A stretch of DNA of 29,027 nt from positions 1-29,027 of the forward strand of contig JAEXXY010000226.1 in NCBI GenBank assembly GCA_023451855.1. Reading direction: 5' to 3'. Below are positions 16,294-23,466 of this stretch, one piece after another. This stretch comes from Actinomycetes bacterium. Lineage in GTDB: Bacteria; Actinomycetota; Actinomycetes; Actinomycetales; Dermatophilaceae. The notes under the pieces are model-generated. The model was not told the origin of the DNA. It worked only from the letters and a program-made list of their open reading frames with translations, and ran no database searches. Each line of letters begins with the position of its first letter. Positions within the stretch are counted from its first letter, which is position 1. The translations under genes and the position numbers were made by a program.

Positions 16294-16721
16294 GAGGCCA
16301 GCGCGGGACGCGGCGGCTTTCAGGTCGACCGGTTCGCCGGCGTCGACGAGTGCCGCGATGGTCTCGGTCGAGGTCCACGAGTCGCGACCCGTCGACGCCA
16401 GCGAGCACCGGGGGAGGGCGACGACATCGTCGTCCGTCGGACCCGCCCGAGGGCGCGACGGCCGCGGGGCTCGTCCCGACCGCGGGCCGTACGGACGCGT
16501 CATCCAGGGCGACGACGCGGCGATCCGCGGGAACAGGGCGTGACCTGCCCCGCGCCCCCCGGGCTGCGGAGCGCAGCTGGCCCCGGCGCCGGCGCCGCAC
16601 CTCCCGCGGTGTGGTCCCGGTGTGTGAACCACCCTCGTGACTCGGGACTGGGGCTGCCCCGGCAGCGCTGGTGCTTTCTACCGCTCCCGCCCGGAGGGCT
16701 CACCGGTTGCGGACGGTACTG

Positions 16722-16735
16722 GTTTCACGTGAAAC
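16722..16735. other. parS: parS site 5
   Basis: Perfect GTTTCACGTGAAAC; first of three sites spaced 59 and 61 bp apart just upstream of parB. Confidence 0.94.
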
Positions 16736-16780
16736 GCGTCGTTCACCGGCCGGCAGGACCCCAAGCGCCTGCCTTCACGC

Positions 16781-16794
16781 GTTTCACGTGAAAC
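16781..16794. other. parS: parS site 6
   Basis: Perfect GTTTCACGTGAAAC, 59 bp after site 5, in the parB upstream region. Confidence 0.94.
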
Positions 16795-16841
16795 CGGACC
16801 CGCGTCAGCCGGTGATCTGGACAGGCGGGTGCAGCGCGGGC

Positions 16842-16855
16842 GTTTCACGTGAAAC
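16842..16855. other. parS: parS site 7
   Basis: Perfect GTTTCACGTGAAAC, 61 bp after site 6 and 105 bp before the parB ATG, close enough to affect parB expression. Confidence 0.94.
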
Positions 16856-16959
16856 GCCCACTCCTGCGACAAGGGCCGCCTGCGCGAATCACCCGCGCCG
16901 TGCACCTAGACTGAGCGCCGGACGCGATGGTCGCGCCCGACATGGTCAGAGGATGTTGA

Positions 16960-18039
16960 ATGCCGGAGAAGCGTCGCGCACTGGGTCGGGGTCTCGGAGC
17001 GCTTATCCCGAGCGCACCGAGCGGGGGAGCGGGCCGGCCGGTCGACGTCTTCTTCACGGAGCAGAAGCGCGAGGAGGTCGGTGGCGGCGTCGCCCTCGCC
17101 ACCGAGGAGTCGCCCGAGGCTCCCGTCGCCTCGGCCGACGGCGCCGACGCTGCGCCCGTCGCCTCGCGTCCGGCCGCCGCTGCTGACGGACCCGAGCTGG
17201 CTGTCGTCCCGGGAGCGGAGTTCGCCGAGCTCGACATCGACTCGATCCGGCCCAACCCGCGCCAGCCGCGCACGGTCTTCGACGAGGACCACATGGGCGA
17301 GCTCGTCCACTCGATCCGTGAGATCGGCGTGCTGCAGCCCATCGTCGTGCGTCGCATCCCGGACGAGCAGCTCAGCGAGGCCGACGGCAAGCGCTTCGAG
17401 CTCATCATGGGTGAGCGGCGGTGGCGTGCGTCGCAGCAGGCTGAGCAGGCCACGATCCCGGCGATCATCAAGGACACCAGCGATGACGACCTGCTGCGCG
17501 ACGCGCTCCTGGAGAACCTGCACCGCAGCCAGCTCAACCCGCTCGAGGAGGCAGCGGCCTACCAGCAGCTGCTCGACGACTTCGGATGCTCGCACGAGGA
17601 GCTCGCGACGCGCATCGGTCGCTCGCGGCCGCAGATCTCGAACACGCTGCGCCTGCTCAAGCTTCCCCCGCTCGTCCAGCGCCGCGTCGCGGCGGGCGTC
17701 CTGAGCGCCGGCCACGCCCGGGCGCTGCTCGGCCTGCCCGATGGCGCCTCCATGGAGCGGATGGCTCAGCGCATCGTCGCCGAGGGCCTGTCGGTGCGCA
17801 CGGTGGAGGAGCTCGTCGCGCTCGGCGAGGGCGGTCAGGCACCCAAGCCGCGCCGGCCGCGGGCGGGCTCGCGCCACCCTCAGCTCGAGGAGTACACGTC
17901 GGGGCTCGCCGACCACCTCGAGACGCGCGTCGCCATCGCCCTGGGTCAGCGCAAGGGCAAGATCACGGTCGAGTTCGCCTCGATCGAGGACCTGCGCCGC
18001 ATCATGGGGCTCATGGGCGTCGACGGCCGGACCCGCTGA
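16960..18039 (+). CDS. parB: Chromosome-partitioning protein ParB (Spo0J)
   Basis: CTP-dependent DNA clamp that loads at parS and spreads, giving ParA its cargo and recruiting SMC. The 359-residue product starts PEKRRALGRGLGALIPSAPS after Met, the usual ParA-interacting N-terminus with its Leu-Gly-Arg-Gly-Leu motif. The ParB N-domain has DIDSIRPNPRQPR, the CTP-binding segment FELIMGERRWRASQQAEQ, ENLHRSQLNPLEEA, and the helix-turn-helix TRIGRSRPQISNTLRLLKLP. The C-terminal dimer region ends KITVEFASIEDLRRIMGLM. An Ala/Pro-rich linker of about 50 residues separates the N-terminal peptide from the domain. AGAGGAT precedes the ATG. Confidence 0.98.
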   Translation: MPEKRRALGRGLGALIPSAPSGGAGRPVDVFFTEQKREEVGGGVALATEESPEAPVASADGADAAPVASRPAAAADGPELAVVPGAEFAELDIDSIRPNPRQPRTVFDEDHMGELVHSIREIGVLQPIVVRRIPDEQLSEADGKRFELIMGERRWRASQQAEQATIPAIIKDTSDDDLLRDALLENLHRSQLNPLEEAAAYQQLLDDFGCSHEELATRIGRSRPQISNTLRLLKLPPLVQRRVAAGVLSAGHARALLGLPDGASMERMAQRIVAEGLSVRTVEELVALGEGGQAPKPRRPRAGSRHPQLEEYTSGLADHLETRVAIALGQRKGKITVEFASIEDLRRIMGLMGVDGRTR

Positions 18040-18100
18040 CCCGACTCGCCCGAGAGGTCGAGCCCACCGGGCCCCGAGACACCGTTCGCGGTCAGGCGGG

Positions 18101-19576
18101 TCAGAGCCACGACGCCGGCTTCGGGACGATGACGCCGATCGCACCGTCGATCGGCACCACCGGACCGGCCGCGCTCTGGGTCTTCAGTTCGCTGCACTGT
18201 GCCGTGGAGCACCAGTGCGTGACGATGCCGCCGTACTCGTAGAGCATCATCTGGATCGTGCCGGCGGTGATGCCACCCGCGGCGGTCCGCCGTTGGACGG
18301 GGTCCTGGTAGAGCACGACGTCACGGATGCCGGTTCGCTGCTGGGCGGCCACGGCCGCGTCGACGATCGCGGCGTACTCGCGGCGGGTTTGCTGGTGGGC
18401 CGCGATGTCGGCGCGCCACTGCAGGAGCCCGATCAGCGACAGGACGGCGAGGGCGACGACGCCCACCCACCGGGCCCAGGCCTCGCTCGCGAGGAGCAGG
18501 CCGGCGGGGACCACGGCGAGCAGCCAGCTCCAGAGCAGGCCTCGTGGGTTGGTCGTGACCCCCGTGAGCACGGTCTGTGCGCCCCCCAGCGCGAAGACGA
18601 CGGCGAGGCCGGCGAGGACGCGTAGCCACGGACCCCGCGTCCGCCGGTCGAGGAGCGCCACGACGCCCAGCGCCCCGCCCACGACGAGGGTCGCCCAGCC
18701 CAGGGCCTTGAGGAGCGAACGCATGTCGCCGACGAACCGGCGTGCGTTGACGACGAGGTCGTGCAGGCTGTGGGCCGTGTTGGGGTGGCGCCAAGCGGCG
18801 ATCCGGATCCCGAAGTGGCGGAAGGCGATCCAGTTCAGGACGTAGATGGTGAGGATGCCGACCCCGTAGACGACGACGAAGACGGCGCAGACACCCATGG
18901 TCGAGCGCCAGGAGCGCTCCCTCAGGTGGACGAGCACCGCCACGAGCACCACGGGCGCCATCGGCGGGTAGGTCAGCACGCACAGCACTGTGGCAAGGCC
19001 CATCCAGACACCGAGGCGGACCCGCGTCGTCGAGGCGCGGGGCAGGGACCACACGGCCAGGGCCGCCACGATGACCGACGGGGTCAGCGTGGCGGGCCAG
19101 TAGACCAGCCGCTCCCACAGCGCGGAGGCGAACACCGCCAGGGCCAGCAACCCGGCCGCGACCCGGCCGCGGACTGCGAAGAGCCGCACGAACCCGACGA
19201 CGAAGAAGCCGTAGGCCAAGGCGTAGAGCACCGAGGCCACGACAGGGGTCTCGTGCTGGCCCACGACGAGCCACCACGCATAGTTGAGCCAGCGGCCCTC
19301 GGTCAGGTTCTTGTGCCAGACGTCGGACCCACCCGGGGTGTGCACCGGCAGCATGTAGGGCCAGTCGTCGCGCCGGATGAACGGCGTGACCACCTGCGCG
19401 ACGTAGCCGCTGGCCAGCACGCCGAGGACGACGGTGAGCACCGACACCCAGAGGGGTGCCCGCCCGTCCGGGCCGTCCGGGCCGTCCGGGCCGTCGCGGG
19501 TCTCGCCATCGAGGTGCTCGGTGGGCTCGGTGGGCTCGTCGCGCACCTGTCCAGCACGCACGGGGTCAATCGCCAT
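18101..19576 (-). CDS. Polytopic membrane protein, GtrII-like glucosyltransferase family
   Basis: Likely integral membrane glycosyltransferase using a lipid-linked sugar. The 491-residue product (ATG at 19576, MAIDPVRAGQV) has an N-terminal cytoplasmic stretch with Pro-Asp-Gly and Glu-Pro-Thr repeats, then about ten hydrophobic segments, for example WVSVLTVVLGVLASGYVAQV, VVASVLYALAYGFFVVGFV and GVCAVFVVVYGVGILTIYVL. RRDDWPYMLP just after the first segment and EGRWLNYAWW resemble the catalytic acidic pair and following loop of the Glucos_trans_II (GtrII) family. The C-terminal 110 or so residues are soluble, with a WCSTAQC cysteine pair, probably extracytoplasmic. It is convergent with parB and divergent from nei. 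The fold class is clear; the enzyme family is a moderate call and the acceptor is unknown. Confidence 0.65.
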   Translation of the reverse strand: MAIDPVRAGQVRDEPTEPTEHLDGETRDGPDGPDGPDGRAPLWVSVLTVVLGVLASGYVAQVVTPFIRRDDWPYMLPVHTPGGSDVWHKNLTEGRWLNYAWWLVVGQHETPVVASVLYALAYGFFVVGFVRLFAVRGRVAAGLLALAVFASALWERLVYWPATLTPSVIVAALAVWSLPRASTTRVRLGVWMGLATVLCVLTYPPMAPVVLVAVLVHLRERSWRSTMGVCAVFVVVYGVGILTIYVLNWIAFRHFGIRIAAWRHPNTAHSLHDLVVNARRFVGDMRSLLKALGWATLVVGGALGVVALLDRRTRGPWLRVLAGLAVVFALGGAQTVLTGVTTNPRGLLWSWLLAVVPAGLLLASEAWARWVGVVALAVLSLIGLLQWRADIAAHQQTRREYAAIVDAAVAAQQRTGIRDVVLYQDPVQRRTAAGGITAGTIQMMLYEYGGIVTHWCSTAQCSELKTQSAAGPVVPIDGAIGVIVPKPASWL

Positions 19577-19669
19577 GTGCTCTCTTCCACGGAAGCCGCC
19601 GGCGACTGCTGTTCCCCCGCGGGCAACGATACGGTAGCCACGGGCGAGGGGCGACCCGCCGTCCACGGA

Positions 19670-19687
19670 CCGTCGGTGGACCGACGG
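19670..19687. repeat. Hairpin in the nei leader
   Basis: CCGTCGG (19670-19676) and CCGACGG (19681-19687) form a perfect 7-bp stem with loop TGGA, ending 26 bp before the nei start and just upstream of its ribosome site. It may be an operator or an mRNA structure; nothing more can be said. Confidence 0.4.
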
Positions 19688-19712
19688 AGCGACCGATGCA
19701 CGAAGGAGAGCA

Positions 19713-20573
19713 GTGCCCGAGGGCCACACGATCCATGCCCTGGCGGCTCGGCTCGAGCGGGCGTTCTCCGGACGCGCCGTGGCGGCATCCAGTCCGCAGG
19801 GGCGGTTCGCTGCCGACGCCGCGCGGCTCGACGGCCAGGAGCTGCACGGCGCCCGGGCGCACGGCAAGCACCTCTTCGTCGACATCGGCCCGACCACGCT
19901 CCACGTGCACCTCGGGCTCATCGGCAGCTTCCCGGTGCGACCGGCTCCGGGGGGCGTCGTGCCGGCCCCGCTTCCGACCGTACGCCTGCGGCTCGAGACC
20001 GACTCCCACTACGCCGACCTGCGCGGCCCGATGACGTGCACGCTGGTCGACGCCGAGCGGGAGCGTGAGATCGTCGGCACGCTGGGACCGGACCCGCTGC
20101 GCAGGCGTCAACGACCGGAGCGTGCCCAGCTGCGAATCAGCAAGAGTCGCAAAGGGATCGGCGAACTGCTCATGGACCAGTCGGTGGTCGCCGGTGTCGG
20201 GAACGTGTACCGCTGCGAGGTGCTGCACCGTCAGGCAGTCGACCCGCTGGTCGCCGGTCGGGACCTCTCGCCCGAGGCGTGGACGGCCCTGTGGGACGAC
20301 CTCGTTCTGCTCATGCCGCTCGGCGCGACGTTCTCGCAGATCCTCACGATGCCCGACCAGGTCGAGGCCGCGCGTCGGCTCCGCCGCAGCGGACGCGCAC
20401 GGGCCGTCACGGAGTCGCTGACGGGGGAGCGCCTCGGCGACCACTTCGAGCGTCGCTTCCTCGTGTACAAGCGCACCGGCCTGGCCTGCCCGCGTTGTGC
20501 TGCGACGGTGCAGGACCGCACCGTCGCAGGGCGGACGCTCTACTGGTGCCCCGCCTGCCAGGTGGACCGCTGA
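19713..20573 (+). CDS. nei: Fpg/Nei family DNA glycosylase (endonuclease VIII type)
   Basis: Base-excision-repair enzyme that removes oxidised bases and nicks the abasic strand. The 286-residue product starts at the GTG at 19713 with GGAG upstream. After the initiator the sequence is PEGHTIHALAARLERAFSG: Pro2 is the Schiff-base nucleophile and Glu3 the catalytic acid. HGKHLFVDIG holds the conserved lysine, RKGIGELLMDQSVVAGVGNVYR the helix-two-turn-helix, and CPRC...CPAC at the end is the zinc finger. From memory it resembles mycobacterial Nei1 most, including the SSPQGRFA segment. It is divergent from the GtrII-like gene. Confidence 0.93.
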   Translation: MPEGHTIHALAARLERAFSGRAVAASSPQGRFAADAARLDGQELHGARAHGKHLFVDIGPTTLHVHLGLIGSFPVRPAPGGVVPAPLPTVRLRLETDSHYADLRGPMTCTLVDAEREREIVGTLGPDPLRRRQRPERAQLRISKSRKGIGELLMDQSVVAGVGNVYRCEVLHRQAVDPLVAGRDLSPEAWTALWDDLVLLMPLGATFSQILTMPDQVEAARRLRRSGRARAVTESLTGERLGDHFERRFLVYKRTGLACPRCAATVQDRTVAGRTLYWCPACQVDR

Positions 20574-20616
20574 GCCGTTCCACGGCCTCCTGCCACCCCC
20601 TGCGACGTCCATGGGT

Positions 20617-21018
20617 TCACCACTCGCTGAAACGAACTCGCGTCCGGACAGGGATCTCGACGAAGTCGTGGCAGCCGAGCACCGGCAGCATCGCCCGCGG
20701 TGGCTGGGGCATGCGTCGCAGCCCCTCCGCCTCGTCGAGGAAGACCGGCGTGCCGAGCGTCAGCAGCTCGTCGCCCAGGTGCATCCGGCCACCGTGGGCG
20801 GCCCGGAGGTTGGCCAGCCAGTCGACGCCACGACCGTACGTGAGGGCCACCGTGACGTGGTCACCTCCGTCGAAGGCCATCATCGGGACGCGGAAGATGC
20901 GCCCGGAGCGACGTCCGACGTGCTCGAGCTCGACGAACCAGCCGTGCCCGGCCAGGTGCACCATCGCCTTGTTGAGCACGTCGCGGTTCATCCTCGTGAT
21001 GGCCCGGGGCAGCGGCAC
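20617..21018 (-). CDS. Nitroreductase/deazaflavin (F420)-dependent reductase-like protein
   Basis: Small beta-barrel protein of the DDN family (PF04075-type), which in actinobacteria use F420H2 to reduce quinones or nitro compounds. The 133-residue product has FVELEHVGRRSGRIFRVPMMAF, the family's conserved (T/E)xGRxSG stretch, and VTVALTYGRGVDWLANLRAA, matching the GxxxxPxWxxNL-type cofactor-binding segment. Start is the ATG at 21018. It lies 12 bp after a DUF1905 gene on the same strand, so the two probably form an operon. Whether it really binds F420 is inferred from family. Confidence 0.85.
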   Translation of the reverse strand: MPLPRAITRMNRDVLNKAMVHLAGHGWFVELEHVGRRSGRIFRVPMMAFDGGDHVTVALTYGRGVDWLANLRAAHGGRMHLGDELLTLGTPVFLDEAEGLRRMPQPPRAMLPVLGCHDFVEIPVRTRVRFSEW

Positions 21019-21030
21019 GCTTCGGTCTCC

Positions 21031-21366
21031 TCAGTCGGCGACGCCGTCGGTGACGAGGTCGAGGCGCAATCGCACGACGTCGCCGAGGTCGATGCCCTCG
21101 GCCGTGCGCACGTGCGCCTTGATCGGGACGACGAAGCCGCCGTCCTTGGGGAACAACGAGGTCCGGAACTCGGTGCGGCCGAGCCGGCCGTGGACGGGCA
21201 GGCACCCCCAGCCGTAGCTCGCGAAGGACCACGAGGCCACTTCGTCGAGCGCCGGCTCGGGGACGACGACGAAGTGGAACGGCGAGGGTCCGCGCCAGTA
21301 GACGACCTCACCGGTGAAGTCGACGCGGAAGAGCCCTGAGGCGATGCGTGCCACGACACCCAGCAT
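21031..21366 (-). CDS. DUF1905 domain protein
   Basis: Small beta-barrel protein with a DUF1905 domain: FTGEVVYWRGPSPFHFVVVPEP, then GWGCLPVHGRLGRTEFRTSLFPKDGGFVVPIKAHVR and a final GDVVRLRLDLVTD. The product is 111 residues from the ATG at 21366, chosen because GGGGGTGG lies nine bases upstream; the in-frame ATG at 21375 is only three codons longer. Function of the family is unknown. It is followed 12 bp later by the DDN-like gene and is divergent from the metallophosphoesterase (about 50 bp between starts). Confidence 0.85.
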   Translation of the reverse strand: MLGVVARIASGLFRVDFTGEVVYWRGPSPFHFVVVPEPALDEVASWSFASYGWGCLPVHGRLGRTEFRTSLFPKDGGFVVPIKAHVRTAEGIDLGDVVRLRLDLVTDGVAD

Positions 21367-21418
21367 CCAACGCATCCACCCCCGATCACAACGAGGCGCA
21401 CGGCCGTAGATTGACGTC

Positions 21419-22309
21419 ATGGTCTTCACGGGGAGCCGACCGGCGCCGACGCACGTCCTCGCCCACCTGTCCGACATGCACCTCATCGCGGGTGAGGGAC
21501 TGCTCCAGGGGCACATCGACACGGTCAGCCAGCTGCGCAAGGCGCTCGCGAAGGTCGAGGCGTCCGGTGAGCGGTTCGACGCGATCGTGCTGTCCGGCGA
21601 CCTCACCGACAGTGCGCAGCCGGAGGCGTACGCGCGGCTGCGTGAGCTGGTCGAGCCCGTGGCCGAGCGGCTCGGCGCTGCGGTCGTCGTGACCGGAGGC
21701 AACCACGACGAGCGCCGCCCCCTCGCCCTGGGGTGGTTCGGGCGCGACACGGACGAGCCGCAGGACACCGTGACAGTCGTGGGCGGGTTGCGGATCGTCG
21801 CCGTCGACTCGGCCCTGCCGGGTTTTCACCACGGGGGCTTCTCCGAGAGCCAGTACGCCTGGCTCGCCGACGTGCTCGCGACGCCGGCCGAGCACGGGAC
21901 CGTGCTCGTCATGCACCACCCGCCCATCACCTACCGCTCCCCGGTCATGCAGCTGCTCGACTTCGACGACCCCGACCGGCTGCGCAGCGCGCTCGAGGGC
22001 ACCGACGTGCGGGCCATCCTCAGCGGTCATCTCCACGTCACGAGCTTCGGCACCCTGGGGACCGTCCCGGTGTTCGTCGCGGGCGGCGTGTCCTACGTCG
22101 ACGACGTGGGCGCGCCGCGCGAGCTGCTCATGGGGGTCGACGGGCCGCAGTCGTGGAACCTCGTCGAGGTGCACGGCGACCACGTCGTCGCGACCGTCGC
22201 TCCGGTGGAGCAGCACCCGACGTGGCCGAGCCTCAGCGACGCCGTCGTCGACTACATGGCCACGGTGCCCGAAGAGGACCGGCGCACCGTCTTCTCGACG
22301 AAACGCTGA
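21419..22309 (+). CDS. Calcineurin-like metallophosphoesterase (class III cyclic-nucleotide phosphodiesterase-like)
   Basis: Two-metal phosphodiesterase of the CpdA/Rv0805 type. The 296-residue product has all the metal and catalytic motifs: HLSDMHL (Asp19, His21), VLSGDLTD (Asp61), GGNHDE (Asn95, His96), VMHHPP and SGHLHVTSFG. It starts at the ATG at 21419. Relatives hydrolyse cyclic AMP or other phosphodiesters; the substrate here cannot be read from the sequence. It is the first gene of a plus-strand run that leads to an alpha/beta hydrolase. Confidence 0.93.
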   Translation: MVFTGSRPAPTHVLAHLSDMHLIAGEGLLQGHIDTVSQLRKALAKVEASGERFDAIVLSGDLTDSAQPEAYARLRELVEPVAERLGAAVVVTGGNHDERRPLALGWFGRDTDEPQDTVTVVGGLRIVAVDSALPGFHHGGFSESQYAWLADVLATPAEHGTVLVMHHPPITYRSPVMQLLDFDDPDRLRSALEGTDVRAILSGHLHVTSFGTLGTVPVFVAGGVSYVDDVGAPRELLMGVDGPQSWNLVEVHGDHVVATVAPVEQHPTWPSLSDAVVDYMATVPEEDRRTVFSTKR

Positions 22310-22313
22310 CCTT

Positions 22314-22332
22314 TCGACAATCAAAATGTCGA
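22314..22332. promoter_or_regulatory. Inverted repeat TCGACA-N7-TGTCGA, possible operator
   Basis: TCGACA (22314-22319) and TGTCGA (22327-22332) flank the A-rich centre ATCAAAA, in sharp contrast to the GC-rich surroundings. It begins five bases after the phosphoesterase stop. A related half-site (TTTCGACAGG) recurs at 22558. Operator for the hydrolase transcript or a weak terminator are both possible. Confidence 0.4.
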
Positions 22333-22420
22333 GGCGGGGCGATGGTGATCGACATGGGAGTGACGGCAGCCGGGGCCATCCGGACCGCCGGCACCCGCCA
22401 CCGCTGACAAGGAGCACGAC

Positions 22421-22579
22421 ATGTCGTTCCAGGCCTACGTCGGCACGACCGGCACCCACCGCGATGCCTCGAATCAGCTGCGCCTCGACGGCATCGCTCA
22501 TCGCCAGCACCGACGGGCTCGACATCCCGGCCCCGAAAACGACCACCTGACAATGACTTTCGACAGGAGAGCACCATGA
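22421..22579 (+). pseudogene. Collapsed DUF4287-like small ORF upstream of the hydrolase
   Basis: 52-residue frame with a strong ribosome site (AAGGAG) before the ATG at 22421. It begins MSFQAY, the typical start of DUF4287 proteins, and jumps directly to VGTTGTHRDASNQLRLDG, which resembles, from memory, the C-terminal end of the same family. The middle of a normal copy is missing, as if by an in-frame internal deletion; the remaining residues (Arg/His-rich) look unconserved. Its stop overlaps the hydrolase ATG by 4 bp (ATGA), so it may still be translated as a coupled leader. The family match needs a database search. The rest of 22333-22420 holds a 21-codon frame of no evident meaning. Confidence 0.5.
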
Positions 22580-23403
22580 GCACGACGCCGACCCGCCCTA
22601 CCACCGTCCGAAACGCCCAGTCCGCCGACGGCACGACGATCGCCTTCGAGGCGTACGGCAGCGGACCCGTCGTCGCGGTCGTCGGCGGGGCGTTCTGCGA
22701 CCGGGGTGCGTTCCGGGACCTCGCCCAGGCGCTCGGTAAGCTCGGCTTCACGGGCGTCACCTACGACCGACGCGGTAGGGGAGACAGCGGTGACACCCAG
22801 CCCTACGCTGTGGCCCGGGAGGTCGAGGACATCACCGCCGTCATCGAGGCTTCAGGCGAATCCGGTTCTGCTGCCTACGCGTTCGGCATCTCCTCCGGAG
22901 GTGCTCTGGTCATAGAGGCCGCCGCCGCAGGTGCGCTGCTGACGAAGGCGGCGGCCATGGAGGTGCCGTACCGCACCGCTGCCTGGCCCCCGCCGCCCGA
23001 CAACTACATCGAGCGCCTCCAGGCGTATGAGGCCGACGGTGACCGTGAGGGCATCCTCCGCTTCTTCAACCGCGAGGCGGTCGGGATGCCCGAAGAGATG
23101 GTCGACGGGCTCAAGGGGACCCCGATGTGGGAGCCGATGCTGTCGATGACCTACACGGTGAAGTACGACGGCTTCTGCCTCGGTGGCGACGAGCAGGACA
23201 TTCCCGCGGAAACCTTTGCCCGCGTGAGGATCCCGTTCCTGTCGGTGTGCAGCAGTGGAACCCGGACGCCATGGCTGCACGACGCCGCACAGGTCGTCGC
23301 CGACGCGCTGCCGGACGGTACGGCGATCGAGCTGCCGGGGGAGTTCCACCAGGTCCCCGCATCGACGCTCGCGCCGGCTCTTGCCGAGTTCTTCAGGGGC
23401 TGA
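22576..23403 (+). CDS. Alpha/beta-hydrolase fold protein
   Basis: Putative esterase-type hydrolase of 275 residues. It starts at the ATG at 22576 with AGGAGAG upstream. VAVVGGAFCDRGAF covers the oxyanion region, TYDRRGRGDSGDT is the conserved strand-4 segment, FGISSGGALVIEAA holds the nucleophile elbow GxSxG (Gly-Ile-Ser-Ser-Gly), and GEFHQVPAS near the end gives the catalytic histidine. Substrate unknown. The start overlaps the upstream small ORF by 4 bp, and a strong hairpin follows the stop. Base use is similar to the neighbours. Confidence 0.92.
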   Translation: MSTTPTRPTTVRNAQSADGTTIAFEAYGSGPVVAVVGGAFCDRGAFRDLAQALGKLGFTGVTYDRRGRGDSGDTQPYAVAREVEDITAVIEASGESGSAAYAFGISSGGALVIEAAAAGALLTKAAAMEVPYRTAAWPPPPDNYIERLQAYEADGDREGILRFFNREAVGMPEEMVDGLKGTPMWEPMLSMTYTVKYDGFCLGGDEQDIPAETFARVRIPFLSVCSSGTRTPWLHDAAQVVADALPDGTAIELPGEFHQVPASTLAPALAEFFRG

Positions 23404-23419
23404 AGGAGGCTCGACCCTT

Positions 23420-23460
23420 CATCGGTGGGTTGCTCTGTCAGGCAGAGGAACCCACCGATG
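23420..23460. terminator. Bidirectional hairpin terminator between convergent genes
   Basis: CATCGGTGGGTT (23420-23431) pairs perfectly with AACCCACCGATG (23449-23460), and an inner CTCTG/CAGAG stem extends it around the loop TCAGG. It lies between the convergent hydrolase and GST stops and can serve both. Confidence 0.85.
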
Positions 23461-23466
23461 CCAGCC

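Noticed and set aside
16174..16640. Open frames on both strands in the parA-parB gap (152 and 127 codons)
   Set aside because: They overlap each other, run through parS sites, have no clear ribosome site and match no family I recognise; high GC makes such frames common.
19440..19530. 9-bp repeats in the 5' end of the GtrII-like gene as a mobile or regulatory repeat
   Set aside because: They simply code for Pro-Asp-Gly and Glu-Pro-Thr repeats in a disordered N-terminus.
22342..22407. 21-codon frame upstream of the DUF4287-like ORF as a leader peptide
   Set aside because: No convincing ribosome site and no attenuator-like pairing; it may be random.
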